From contig CANNZV010002555.1 of the NCBI GenBank assembly GCA_947561585.1, positions 29,379-93,378 of the forward strand: DNA of 64,000 nt, read 5' to 3'. The notes beneath the pieces are model-generated. The model ran no database searches and was not told the DNA's origin. It saw nothing but the letters and a program-made list of their open reading frames with translations. Below, piece by piece: positions 43,475-58,400 of this stretch; the stretch's first letter is position 1, and the number at the start of each line of letters is the position of its first letter. The translations under genes and the position numbers were made by a program. The stretch comes from Caprella mutica (lineage: Eukaryota; Arthropoda; Malacostraca; Amphipoda; Caprellidae).

Positions 43475-46400
43475 ACTGTTGATAGATTCTTTGCTGAACA
43501 TAGATTCTTTGCTGTAAATACATCCTTTGCTGTGGACAGATCCTTTGCAGTAAATAGATCCTTTACTGTAGATATATCGTTTATTGTAGATAGATCCATT
43601 GCTGTAGATAGATCCTATACTGTAGATAGATCCCTTGCTGTAGATAGATCCTTCGCTGTAGATAGATCCTTTGCTGTAGATAGATCCTTTGCTGTATATA
43701 GATCCTTTACTGTAGATAGATTTTTTGCTGTAGATAGATTCTTTGTTGTAGATAGATCCTTTGCTGTAGATAGATCTTTTGTTGTAGATAGATCATTTAT
43801 TGTAGATAGATCCACTGATGTAAATAGATCTAAGATCCTTTGCTATAAATATATATATAAATCTTTTTCCGTAGATAGATCCTTTGATGTAGATAGATCC
43901 TTTGCTGTAGATAGATCCTTCGCTGTAGATAAATCCTCTTCTGTAGATAGATCCATTTCTGTAGATAGATCATTTACTGTAGATAAAATCTTTGCTGTAG
44001 ATAGATCCCATACTGTAAATAGATCCTTTGCTTTAGAGAGATCCTTTGCTGTAGAAAGATATTCTGCCGTAGAAAGATTTTCTGCTGTAAATAGATCCTT
44101 TGCAGTAGAAAGATCCATTGCTGTAGACAGATCTTTCGCTGTATAAAGATCCTTTGGTATAGATAGATTCTTTGCTGTAGATAGATCCCTTACTGTAGAT
44201 AGATCACTTTGCTGTAGTTAGATCTTTTGCTGTAGATAGATCCTTTAATGTAGAAAGATTCTATGTTGTAGAATGATCTTTTGCTGTAAATAGATCATTT
44301 GCTGTAGATAGATCCTTTGCTGTTGACAGATCCTGCACTGTAGAAAGATCCTTTGGTGTAGATTGATTCTTTGCTGTAGATAAATCCCTTACTGTAGATA
44401 GATCACTTTGCTGTAGATAGATCCCTTGCTGTAGATAGATCCTTCGCTGTAGATAGATCCTTTCCTGTAGATAGATACTTTCCTGTAGATAGATCCTTTG
44501 CTGTAGATAGAACTTTTGCTGTATATAGATCTTTTGCTGTAGATAGATCCTTTGCTGTCTGTAGATCCTTTCCTGTAGATGGATCCTTTGCTGTATATAG
44601 CTACTTTACTGTAGATAGATCCTTTGCTGTGGATTGATTTTTTGCTGTAGATTGATCCTTTGCTGTAGATAGATCCTTTGCTGTTGATTGATTCTTTGCT
44701 GAACATAGATTCTTTGCTGTAGATAGATTCTTTGTTGTAGATAGATCATTTGCTGTGGACAGATCCTTTGCAGTAAATAGATCCTTTACTGTAGATAGAT
44801 CCTTTGCTGTAGATGGATCCTTTGCTGTAGATAGATCCTTCGCTGTAGATATATCGTTTATTGTAGATAAATCCTTTGCTGTAGATAGATCCTATAATGT
44901 AGATAGATCCCTTGCTGTAGATAGATCCTTTGCTGTAGATAGATCCTTTGCTGTAGATAGATCCCTTACTGTAGATAGATCACTTTGCTGTAGTTAGATC
45001 TTTTGCTGTAGATAGATCCTTTAATGTAGAAAGATTCTATGTTGTAGAATGATCTTTTGCTGTAAATAGATCATTTGCTGTAGATAGATCCTTTGCTGTT
45101 GACAGATCCTGCACTGTAGAAAGATCCTTTGGTGTAGATTGATTCTTTGCTGTAGATAAATCCCTTACTGTAGATAGATCACTTTGCTGTAGATAGATCC
45201 CTTGCTGTAGATAAATCCTTCGCTGTAGATAGATCCTTTCCTGTAGATAGATACTTTCCTGTAGATAGATCCTTTGCTGTAGATAGAACTTTTGCTGTAT
45301 ATAGATCTTCTGCTGTAGATAGATCCTTTGCTGTCTGTAGATCCTTTCCTGTAGATGGATCCTTTGCTGTATATAGCTACTTTACTGTAGATAGATCCTT
45401 TGCTGTGGATTGATTTTTTGCTGTAGATTAATCCTTTGCTGTAGATAGATCCTTTGCTGTTGATTGATTCTTTGCTGAACATAGATTCTTTGCTGTAGAT
45501 AGATTCTTTGTTGTAGATAGATCATTTGCTGTGGACAGATCCTTTGCAGTAAATAGATCCTTTACTGTAGATAGATCCTTTGCTGTAGATGGATCCTTTG
45601 CTGTAGATAGATCCTTCGCTGTAGATATATCGTTTATTGTGGATAAATCCTTTGCTGTAGATAGATCCTATAATGTAGATAGATCCCTTGCTGTAGATAG
45701 ATCCTTTGCTGTAGATAGATCCTTTGCTGTAGATAGATCCTTTGCTGTAGATAGATCCTTTACTGTAGATAGATTTTTTGCTGTATTTAGATTCTTTGTT
45801 GTAGATAGATCCTTTGCTGAAGATAGATCTTTTGTAGTAGATAGATCATTTATTGTAGATAGATCCACTGATGTAAATAGATCTAAGATCCTTTGCTATA
45901 AATAAATATATATATCCTTTGCCGTAGATAGATTCTTTGCTGTAGATAGATCCTTTGCTGTAGATAGATCCTTCGCTGTAGATAAATCCTCTTCTGTAGA
46001 TAGATCCTTTTCTGTAGATAGATCATTTACTGTAGATAAAAGATTTGCTGTAGATAGATCCCATACTGTAAATAGATCCTTTGCTTTGGATAGATCTCAT
46101 ACTGTAAATATATCCTTTGCTTTAGAGAGATCCTTTGCTGTAGAAAGATATTCTGCTGTAGAAAGATCTTCTGCTGTAAATAGATCCTTTGCAGTAGAAA
46201 GATCCTTTGCTGTTGACAGATCCCTTACTGTAGATAGATTACTTTGCTGTAGACAGATCCTTTGCTGTAGATAGATCCCTTACTGTAGATAGATTACTTT
46301 GCTGTAGATAGATCCTTTGTTGTAGATGGATACTTTGCTGTAGATAGATCCTTTGCTGTATAAAGTTCCTCTGCTGTTAATAAATCCTTTGATGTAAATA

Positions 46401-49400
46401 GATCATTGGCTTTAGATTGATCCTTTGCTGTAGATAGATCCTTTGCTTAAGATAGATCCTTAACTGTAGATTGATCCTTTGCTGTAGATAGATCCTTTGC
46501 AGTAGATAAATCCTTGACTGTAGATAGATCCTTTGCTGTAGATAGATCCTTTGCTGTAGATAGATTCTTTGCTGTAGATAGATTCTATGCGGTAGATAGA
46601 TCCTTTGCTGTAGATAAATGCTTTGCTGTAGATTGATCCTTCGCTGTAAATAGATCCCTTACTGTAGATAGGTCCTTTGCTGTAGATAGATCCTTTGCTG
46701 TAGATAGATCCTTTGCTGAAGATAGATCCTTTGCTGTAGTAGATCCTTTGCTGTAGAAAGATTCTCCGCTTTAAATAGATCCTTTGCTGTAGATAGATCC
46801 TTTGATGTAGATAGATCTTTTGCTGTAAATGGATCCTTTGGCTGTATAGAGTTCCTTTACTGTAGATATATCCTTAGCTATAGATTGATCATTTGCTGTA
46901 GATACATCCTTCGCTATAGATAGATCCTTTAATGTAAATAGATCACATATTGCACATAGATCCTTTGCTGTAGATAGATCCTATTATGTAGAAAGATCCA
47001 TTGCTGAAGATAGATCCTTTGCTGTAGATTGATCATTTGCTGTAGATAAATCCTTTGCTGTAGATGGATCCTTTGCTGCAGATAGTTCTTTTACTGTAGA
47101 ACAATACTTTGCTGTAGATTGATCCATTGCTGTAGAAAGATCCTTTGTTGTAGATAGATCATTTATCGTAGATAGATCTTTTGATGTAAATGGATCTAAG
47201 ATCCTTTGCTATAAATAAAAGAATAAATTCTTCGCCGTAGATAGATCCTTTGCTGTAGATAGATCCTTTGCTGTAGATAGATCCTTTGCTGTAGATAAAT
47301 CCTTTTCTGTAGATAAAATCCTTTGCTGTATATAGATCCTCTGCTGTAGATATATACTTTTCTGTAGATAGATCCTTTGCTGTAGATAGATCCTTTGCAG
47401 AATATAGAACTTTTGCTGTTACCAGATCTTTTGCTGCATATAGATCCTTTGCTCTTGATAGATCCTTGACTGTAGATAGATCATTTGCTGTAGATGGATC
47501 CTTTGCTGTAGATAGATCCTTTACTGTCGATAGATCCCTTGCTGTAGATAGATCCTTTGCTGTAGATAGATCCTTTACTGTAGATAGATTTTTTGCTGTA
47601 TTTAGATTCTTTGTTGTAGATAGATCCTTTGCTGAAGATAGATCTTTTGTAGTAGATAGATCATTTATTGTAGATAGATCCACTGATGTAAATAGATCTA
47701 AGATCCTTTGCTATAAATAAATATATATATCCTTTGCCGTAGATAGATTCTTTGCTGTAGATAGATCCTTTGCTGTAGATAGATCCTTCGCTGTAGATAA
47801 ATCCTCTTCTGTAGATAGATCCTTTTCTGTAGATAGATCATTTACTGTAGATAAAAGATTTGCTGTAGATAGATCCCATACTGTAAATAGATCCTTTGCT
47901 TTGGATAGATCCCATACTGTAAATATATCCTTTGCTTTAGAGAGATCCTTTGCTGTAGAAAGATATTCTGCTGTAGAAAGATCTTCTGCTGTAAATAGAT
48001 CCTTTGCAGTAGAAAGATCCTTTGCTGTTGACAGATCCCTTACTGTAGATAGATTACTTTGCTGTAGACAGATCCTTTGCTGTAGATAGATCCCTTACTG
48101 TAGATAGATTACTTTGCTGTAGATAGATCCTTTGTTGTAGATGGATACTTTGCTGTAGATAGATCCTTTGCTGTATAAAGTTCCTCTGCTGTTAATAAAT
48201 CCTTTGATGTAAATAGGTCATTGGCTTTAGATTGATCCTTTGCTGTAGATAGATCCTTTGCTTAAGATAGATCCTTAACTGTAGATTGATCCTTTGCTGT
48301 AGATAGATCCTTTGCAGTAGATAAATCCTTGACTGTAGATAGATCCTTTGCTGTAGATAGATCCTTTGCTGTAGATAGATTTTTTTGCTGTAGATAGATT
48401 CTATGCTGTAGATAGATCCTTTGCTGTAGATAAATGCTTTGCTGTAGATTGATCCTTCGCTGTAAATAGATCCCTTACTGTAGATAGGTCCTTTGCTGTA
48501 GATAGATCCTTTGCTGTAGATAGATCCTTTGCTGAAGATAGATCCTTTGCTGTAGTAGATCCTTTGCTGTAGAAAGATTCTCCGCTTCAAATAGATCCTT
48601 TGCTGTAGATAGATCCTTTGATGTAGATAGATCTTTTGCTGTAAATGGATCCTTTGGCTGTATAGAGTTCCTTTACTGTAGATATATCCTTAGCTATAGA
48701 TTGATCATTTGCTGTAGATACATCCTTCGCTATAGATAGATCCTTTAATGTAAATAGATCACATATTGCACATAGATCCTTTGCTGTAGATAGATCCTAT
48801 TATGTAGAAAGATCCATTGCTGAAGATAGATCCTTTGCTGTAGATTGATCATTTGCTGTAGATAAATCCTTTGCTGTAGATGGATCCTTTGCTGCAGATA
48901 GTTCTTTTACTGTAGAACAATACTTTGCTGTAGATTGATCCATTGCTGTAGAAAGATCCTTTGTTGTAGATAGATCATTTATCGTAGATAGATCTTTTGA
49001 TGTAAATGGATCTAAGATCCTTTGCTATAAATAAAAGAATAAATTCTTCGCCGTAGATAGATCCTTTGCTGTAGATAGATCCTTTGCTGTAGATAGATCC
49101 TTTGCTGTAGATAAATCCTTTTCTGTAGATAAAATCCTTTGCTGTATATAGATCCTCTGCTGTAGATATATACTTTTCTGTAGATAGATCCTTTGCTGTA
49201 GATAGATCCTTTGCAGAATATAGAACTTTTGCTGTTACCAGATCTTTTGCTGCATATAGATCCTTTGCTCTTGATAGATCCTTGACTGTAGATAGATCAT
49301 TTGCTGTAGATGGATCCTTTGCTGTAGATAGATCCTTTACTGTCGATAGATCCCTTGCTGTAGATAGATCCTTTGCTGTAGATAGATGCTTTGCTGTAGA

Positions 49401-52400
49401 TAGATGCCTTGCTGTGGATAGAGCCTTTACTGTAGATATATTTTTTGCTGTAGATAGATTCTTTGTTGTTGATAGATCGTTTGCTGTAGATAGATCCTTT
49501 GTAGTAGATAGATCTTTTACTGTAGATATATCCCATATTGTAGATAGATCTTTTGCTGTTGATAGATCCTTAACTGTAAACTGCTGTAGATTGATCATAT
49601 GATGTAGATAGATCCTTTACTGTAGATAGATCCTTTGCTGTAGATAGATCCTTCCCTGTATATAGATCCTTTCCTGAAGAGAGATCATTTGCTGTAGATA
49701 GAACTTTTGCTGTTAATATATCTTTTGCTGTAGATAGATCCTTTGCTGTCTATAGATCCTTTCCTGTAGATGGATCCTTCGCTGTATATAGCTACTTTAC
49801 TGTAGATAGATCCTTTGCTGTGGATTGATTTTTTGCTGTAGATTGATCCTTTGCTGTAGATAGATCCTTTACTGTTGATAGATTATTTGCTGAACATTGA
49901 TTCTTTGCTGTAAATAGATCCTTTGCTGTGGACAGATCCTTTGCAGTAAATAGATCCTTCACTGTAGATAGATCCTTTGCTGTAGATGGATCCTTTGCTG
50001 TAGAGAGATCCTTCGCTGTAGATATATCGTTTATTGTAGATAGATCCTTTGCTGTAGATAGATCCTATACTGTAGATAGATCCCTTGCTGTAGATAGATC
50101 CTTTGCTGTAGATAGATCCATTGCTGTAGATAGATCCTTTGCTGTATATAGATCCTTTACTGTAGATAGATTTTTTGCTGTAGATAGATTCTTTGTTGTA
50201 GATAGATCCTTTGCTGTAGATAGATCTTTTGTAGTAGATAGATCATTTATTGTAGATAGATCCACTGATGTAAATAGATCTAAGATCCTTTGCTATAAAT
50301 ATATATATAAATCCTTTTCCGTAGATAGATCCTTTGCTGTAGATAGATCCTTTGCTGTAGATAGATCCTTCGCTGTAGATAAATCCTCTTCTGTAGATAG
50401 ATCCATTTCTGTAGATAGATCATTTACTGTAGATAAAAGCTTTGCTGTAGATAGATCCCATACTGTAAATAGATCCTTTGCTTTAGAGAGATCCTTTGCT
50501 GTAGAAAGATATTCTGCCGTAGAAATATTTTTTGCTGTAAATAGATCCTTTGCAGTAGAAAGGTCCTTTGCTGTAGACAGATCTTTCGCTGTAAAAAGAT
50601 CCTTCGGTATAGATAGATTCTTTGCTGTAGATAGATCCCTTACTGTAGATAGATCACTTTGCTGTAGTTAGATCTTTTGCTGTAGATAGATCCTTTAAGG
50701 TAGAAAGATTCTCTGTTGTAGAATGATCTTTTGCTGTAAATAGATCATTTGCTGTAGATAGATCCTTTGCTGTTGACAGATTCTGCACTGTAGAAAGATC
50801 CTTTGGTGTAGATTGATTCTTTGCTGTAGATAAATCCCTTACTGTGGATAGATCACTTTGCTGTAGATAGATCCCTTGCTGTAGATAGATCCTTCGCTGT
50901 AGATAGATCCGTTCCTGTAGATAGATCCCTTCCTGTAGATAGATCCTTTGCTGTAGATAGAACTTTTGCTGTATATAGATCTTTTGCTGTAGATAGATCC
51001 TTTGCTGTCTGTAGATCCTTTCCTGTAGATGGATCCTCTGCTGTATATAGCTACTTTACTGTAGATAAATCCTTTGCTGTGGATTGATTTTTTGCTGTAG
51101 ATTGATCCTTTGCTGTAGATAGATCCTTTGCTCTTGATAGATTCTTTGCTGAACATAGATTCTTTGCTGTAGATAGATTCTTTGTTGTAGATAGATCCTT
51201 TGCTGTGGACAGATCCTTCGCAGTAAATAGATCCTTTACTGTAGATAGATCCTTTGCTGTAGATGGATCCTTTGCTGTAGATAGATCCTTCGCTGTAGAT
51301 ATATCGTTTATTGTAGATAAATCCTTTGCTGTAGATAGATCCTATACTGTAGATAGATCCCTTGCTGTAGATAGATCCTTTGCTGTAGATAGATCCTTTG
51401 CTGTAGATAGATCTTTACTGTAGATAGATTTTTTTGATGTATTTAGATTATTTGTTGTAGATAGATCCTTTGCTGTAGATAGATCTTTTGTAGTAGATAG
51501 ATCCCTTACTGTAGATAGATTACTTTACTGTAGATAGATCCTCTGCTGTTAATAAATCCTTTGATGTAAATAGATCATTGGCTTTAGATTGATCCTTTGC
51601 TAAAGATAGATCCTTTGCTTAAGATAGATCCTTAACTGTAGATTGATCCTTTGCTGTAGATAGATCCTTTGCAGTAGATAAATCCTTGACTGTAGATAGA
51701 TCCTTTGCTGTAGATAGATCCTTTGCTGTAGATAGATTCTTTGCTGTAGATAGATTCTATGCTGTAGATAGATCCTTTGCTGTAGATAAATGCTTTGCTG
51801 TAGATTGATCCTTCGCTGTAAATAGATCCCTTACTGTTGATAGGTCCTTTGCTGTAGATAGATCCTTTGCTGTAGATAGATCCTTTGCTGAAGATAGATC
51901 CTTTGCTGTAGTAGATCCTTTGCTGTAGAAAGATTCTCCGCTTTGAATAGATCATTTGCTGTAGATAGATCCTTTGATGTAGATAGATCCTTTTCTGTAA
52001 ATGGATCCTTTGGCTGTATAGAGTTCCTTTACTGTAGATATATCCTTAGCTATAGATTGATCATTTGCTGTAGATACATCCTTCGCTATAGATAGATCCT
52101 TTAATGTAAATAGATCACATATTGTAGATAGATCCTTTGCTGTAGATAGATCCTATTCTGTAGAAAGATCCATTGCTGAAGATAGATCCTTTGCTGTAGA
52201 TGGATCATTTGCTGTAGATAGATCCTTTAATGTAAATAGATCACATATTGTAGATAGATCCTTTGCTGTAGATAGATCCTATTCTGTAGAAAGATCCATT
52301 GCTGAAGATAGATCCTTTGCTGTAGATGGATCATTTGCTGTAGATAAATCCTTTGCTGTAGATGGATCCTTTGCTGTAGATAGTTCTATTACTGTAGAAA

Positions 52401-55400
52401 AATACTTTGCTGTAGATTGATCCATTGCTGTAGATAGATCCTTCACTGTAGATAGATTTTTTGCTGTATTTAGATTCTTTGTTGTAGATAGATCCTTTGC
52501 TGAAGATAGATCTTTTGTAGTAGATAGATCATTTATTGTAGATAGATCCACTGATGTAAATAGATCTAAGATCCTTTGCTATAAATAAATATATAAATCC
52601 TTTGCCGTAGATAGATTCTTTGCTGTAGATAGATCCTTTGCTGTAGATAGATCCTTCGCTGTAGATAAATCCTCTTCTGTAGATAGATCCTTTTCTGTAG
52701 ATAGATCATTTACTGTAGATAAAAGATTTGCTGTAGATAGATCCCATACTGTAAATAGATCCTTTGCTTTGGATAGATCCCATACTGTAAATATATCCTT
52801 TGCTTTAGAGAGATCCTTTGCTGTAGAAAGATATTCTGCTGTAGAAAGATCTTCTGCTGTAAATAGATCCTTTGCAGTAGAAAGATCCTTTGCTGTTGAC
52901 AGATCCCTTACTGTAGATAGATTACTTTGCTGTAGACAGATCCTTTGCTGTAGATAGATCCCTTACTGTAGATAGATTACTTTGCTGTAGATAGATCCTT
53001 TGTTGTAGATGGATACTTTGCTGTAGATAGATCCTTTGCTGTATAAAGTTCCTCTGCTGTTAATAAATCCTTTGATGTGAATAGATCATTGGCTTTAGAT
53101 TGATCCTTTGCTGTAGATAGATCCTTTGCTTAAGATAGATCCTTAACTGTAGATTGATCCTTTGCTGTAGATAGATCCTTTGCAGTAGATAAATCCTTGA
53201 CTGTAGATAGATCCTTTGCTGTAGATAGATCCTTTGCTGTAGATAGATTCTTTGCTGTAGATAGATTCTATGCTGTAGATAGATCCTTTGCTGTAGATAA
53301 ATGCTTTGCTGTAGATTGATCCTTCGCTATAAATAGATCCCTTACTGTAGATAGGTCCTTTGCTGTAGATAGATCACTTTGCTGTAGTTAGATCTTTTGC
53401 TGTAGATAGATCCTTTAAGGTAGAAAGATTCTCTGTTGTAGAATGATCTTTTGCTGTAAATAGATCATTTGCTGTAGATAGATCCTTTGCTGTTGACAGA
53501 TTCTGCACTGTAGAAAGATCCTTTGGTGTAGATTGATTCTTTGCTGTAGATAAATCCCTTACTGTGGATAGATCACTTTGCTGTAGATAGATCCCTTGCT
53601 GTAGATAGATCCTTCGCTGTAGATAGATCCGTTCCTGTAGATAGATCCCTTCCTGTAGATAGATCCTTTGCTGTAGATAGAACTTTTGCTGTATATAGAT
53701 CTTTTGCTGTAGATAGATCCTTTGCTGTCTGTAGATCCTTTCCTGTAGATGGATCCTCTGCTGTATATAGCTACTTTACTGTAGATAAATCCTTTGCTGT
53801 GGATTGATTTTTTGCTGTAGATTGATCCTTTGCTGTAGATAGATCCTTTGCTCTTGATAGATTCTTTGCTGAACATAGATTCTTTGCTGTAGATAGATTC
53901 TTTGTTGTAGATAGATCCTTTGCTGTGGACAGATCCTTCGCAGTAAATAGATCCTTTACTGTAGATAGATCCTTTGCTGTAGATGGATCCTTTGCTGTAG
54001 ATAGATCCTTCGCTGTAGATATATCGTTTATTGTAGATAAATCCTTTGCTGTAGATAGATCCTATACTGTAGATAGATCCCTTGCTGTAGATAGATCCTT
54101 TGCTGTAGATAGATCCTTTGCTGTAGATAGATCTTTACTGTAGATAGATTTTTTTGATGTATTTAGATTATTTGTTGTAGATAGATCCTTTGCTGTAGAT
54201 AGATCTTTTGTAGTAGATAGATCCCTTACTGTAGATAGATTACTTTACTGTAGATAGATCCTCTGCTGTTAATAAATCCTTTGATGTAAATAGATCATTG
54301 GCTTTAGATTGATCCTTTGCTAAAGATAGATCCTTTGCTTAAGATAGATCCTTAACTGTAGATTGATCCTTTGCTGTAGATAGATCCTTTGCAGTAGATA
54401 AATCCTTGACTGTAGATAGATCCTTTGCTGTAGATAGATCCTTTGCTGTAGATAGATTCTTTGCTGTAGATAGATTCTATGCTGTAGATAGATCCTTTGC
54501 TGTAGATAAATGCTTTGCTGTAGATTGATCCTTCGCTGTAAATAGATCCCTTACTGTTGATAGGTCCTTTGCTGTAGATAGATCCTTTGCTGTAGATAGA
54601 TCCTTTGCTGAAGATAGATCCTTTGCTGTAGTAGATCCTTTGCTGTAGAAAGATTCTCCGCTTTGAATAGATCATTTGCTGTAGATAGATCCTTTGATGT
54701 AGATAGATCCTTTTCTGTAAATGGATCCTTTGGCTGTATAGAGTTCCTTTACTGTAGATATATCCTTAGCTATAGATTGATCATTTGCTGTAGATACATC
54801 CTTCGCTATAGATAGATCCTTTAATGTAAATAGATCACATATTGTAGATAGATCCTTTGCTGTAGATAGATCCTATTCTGTAGAAAGATCCATTGCTGAA
54901 GATAGATCCTTTGCTGTAGATGGATCATTTGCTGTAGATAAATCCTTTGCTGTAGATGGATCCTTTGCTGTAGATAGTTCTATTACTGTAGAAAAATACT
55001 TTGCTGTAGATTGATCCATTGCTGTAGATAGATCCTTCACTGTAGATAGATTTTTTGCTGTATTTAGATTCTTTGTTGTAGATAGATCCTTTGCTGAAGA
55101 TAGATCTTTTGTAGTAGATAGATCATTTATTGTAGATAGATCCACTGATGTAAATAGATCTAAGATCCTTTGCTATAAATAAATATATAAATCCTTTGCC
55201 GTAGATAGATTCTTTGCTGTAGATAGATCCTTTGCTGTAGATAGATCCTTCGCTGTAGATAAATCCTCTTCTGTAGATAGATCCTTTTCTGTAGATAGAT
55301 CATTTACTGTAGATAAAAGATTTGCTGTAGATAGATCCCATACTGTAAATAGATCCTTTGCTTTGGATAGATCCCATACTGTAAATATATCCTTTGCTTT

Positions 55401-58400
55401 AGAGAGATCCTTTGCTGTAGAAAGATATTCTGCTGTAGAAAGATCTTCTGCTGTAAATAGATCCTTTGCAGTAGAAAGATCCTTTGCTGTTGACAGATCC
55501 CTTACTGTAGATAGATTACTTTGCTGTAGACAGATCCTTTGCTGTAGATAGATCCCTTACTGTAGATAGATTACTTTGCTGTAGATAGATCCTTTGTTGT
55601 AGATGGATACTTTGCTGTAGATAGATCCTTTGCTGTATAAAGTTCCTCTGCTGTTAATAAATCCTTTGATGTGAATAGATCATTGGCTTTAGATTGATCC
55701 TTTGCTGTAGATAGATCCTTTGCTTAAGATAGATCCTTAACTGTAGATTGATCCTTTGCTGTAGATAGATCCTTTGCAGTAGATAAATCCTTGACTGTAG
55801 ATAGATCCTTTGCTGTAGATAGATCCTTTGCTGTAGATAGATTCTTTGCTGTAGATAGATTCTATGCTGTAGATAGATCCTTTGCTGTAGATAAATGCTT
55901 TGCTGTAGATTGATCCTTCGCTATAAATAGATCCCTTACTGTAGATAGGTCCTTTGCTGTAGATAGATCCTTTGCTGTAGATAGATCCTTTGCTGAAGAT
56001 AGATCCTTTGCTGTAGTAGATCCTTTGCTGTAGAAAGATTCTCCGCTTTAAATAGATCCTTTGCTGTAGATAGATCCTTTGATGTAGATAGATCCTTTGC
56101 TGTAAATGGATCCTTTGGCTGTATAGAATTTCTTTACTGTAGATATATCCTTAGCTATAGATTGATCATTTGCTGTAGATACATCCTTCGCTATTGATAG
56201 ATCCTTTAATGTAAATAGATCACATATTGCACATAGATCCTTTGCTGTAGATAGATCCTATTATGTAGAAAGATCCATTGCTGAAGATAGATCCTTTGCT
56301 GTAGATGGATCATTTGCTGTAGATAAATCCTTTGCTGTAGATGGATCCTTTGCTGCAGATAGTTCTTTTACTGTAGAACAATACTTTGCTGTAGATTGAT
56401 CCATTGCTGTAGATAGATCCTTTGTTTTAGATAGATCATTTATCGTAGATAGATCTTTTGATGTAAATGGATCTAAGATCCTTTGCTATAAATAAAAGAA
56501 TAAATTCTTCGCCGTAGATAGATCCTTTGCTGTAGATAGATCCTTTGCTGTAGATAGATCCTTTGCTGTAGATAAATCCTTTTCTGTAGATAAAATCCTT
56601 TGCTGTATATAGATCCTCTGCTGTAGATATATACTTTTCTGTAGATAGATCCTTTGCTGTAGATAGATCCTTTGCAGAATATAGAACTTTTGCTGTTACC
56701 AGATCTTTTGCTGCATATAGATCCTTTGCTCTTGATAGATCCTTGACTGTAGATAGATCATTTGCTGTAGATGGATCCTTTGCTGTAGATAGATCCTTTA
56801 CTGTCGATAGATCCCTTGCTGTAGATAGATCCTTTGCTGTAGATAGATGCTTTGCTGTAGATAGATGCCTTGCTGTGGATAGAGCCTTTACTGTAGATAT
56901 ATTTTTTGCTGTAGATAGATTCTTTGTTGTTGATAGGATCCTTCGCTGTAGTAGGAAGATCCATGTTGACAGATCCTGCACTGTAGAAAGATCCTTTGGT
57001 GTAGATAAATTCTTTGCTGTAGATAGATCCTTTGCTGTAGATAGATCCTTTGCTGTATAAAGTTCCTCTGCTGTAAATAGATCCTTTGTTGTAGATAGAT
57101 CATTGGCTTTAGATAGATCCTTTGCTGTAGATAGATCATTTGCTTAAGATAGATCCTTTGCTGTAGACCGATCCTTCGCTGTAAATAGATCCTTTGCTGT
57201 AGATTTATCCTTCGCTGGAAAAAGATCCCTTACTGTAGATAGATCCTTTGCTGTATAAAGTTCCTTTGCTGTAGATAGATCCATTGTTGTAGATAGATCC
57301 TTTGCTGTAGACCGATCCTTCGCTGTAAATAGATCCTTTGCTGTAGATTTATCCTTCGCTGCAAAAAGATCCCTTACTGTAGATAGATCCTTTTCTGCAG
57401 ATAGATCCTATGCTGTAGATAGATCCCTTGCTGTTGATAGATTCTTTTCTGAACATAGATTCTTTGCTGTAGATAGATTCTTTGTTGTAGATAGATCCTT
57501 TGAAGTGGACAGATCGTTTGCAGTAAATAGATCCTTTACTGTAGATAGATCTTTTGCTGTAGATGGATCCTTTGCTGTAGATAGATCTTTCGCTGTAGAT
57601 ATATCGTTTATTGTAGATAGATCCTTTGCTTAAGATAGATCCTTAACTGTAGATTGATCCTTTGCTGTAGATAGATCCTTTGCAGTAGATAAATCCTTGA
57701 CTGTAGATAGATCCTTTGCTGTAGATAGATCCTTTGCTGTAGATAGATTCTTTGCTGTAGATAGATTCTATGCTGTAGATAGATCCTTTGCTGTAGATAA
57801 ATGCTTTGCTGTAGATTGATCCTTCGCTGTAAATAGATCCCTTACTGTTGATAGGTCCTTTGCTGTAGATAGATCCTTTGCTGTAGATAGATCCTTTGCT
57901 GAAGATAGATCCTTTGCTGTAGTAGATCCTTTGCTGTAGAAAGATTCTCCGCTTTGAATAGATCATTTGCTGTAGATAGATCCTTTGATGTAGATAGATC
58001 CTTTTCTGTAAATGGATCCTTTGGCTGTATAGAGTTCCTTTACTGTAGATATATCCTTAGCTATAGATTGATCATTTGCTGTAGATACATCCTTCGCTAT
58101 AGATAGATCCTTTAATGTAAATAGATCACATATTGTAGATAGATCCTTTGCTGTAGATAGATCCTATTCTGTAGAAAGATCCATTGCTGAAGATAGATCC
58201 TTTGCTGTAGATGGATCATTTGCTGTAGATAAATCCTTTGCTGTAGATGGATCCTTTGCTGTAGATAGTTCTATTACTGTAGAAAAATACTTTGCTGTAG
58301 ATTGATCCATTGCTGTAGATAGATCCTTTACTGTAGATAGATTTTTTGCTGTATTTAGATTCTTTGTTGTAGATAGATCCTTTGCTGAAGATAGATCTTT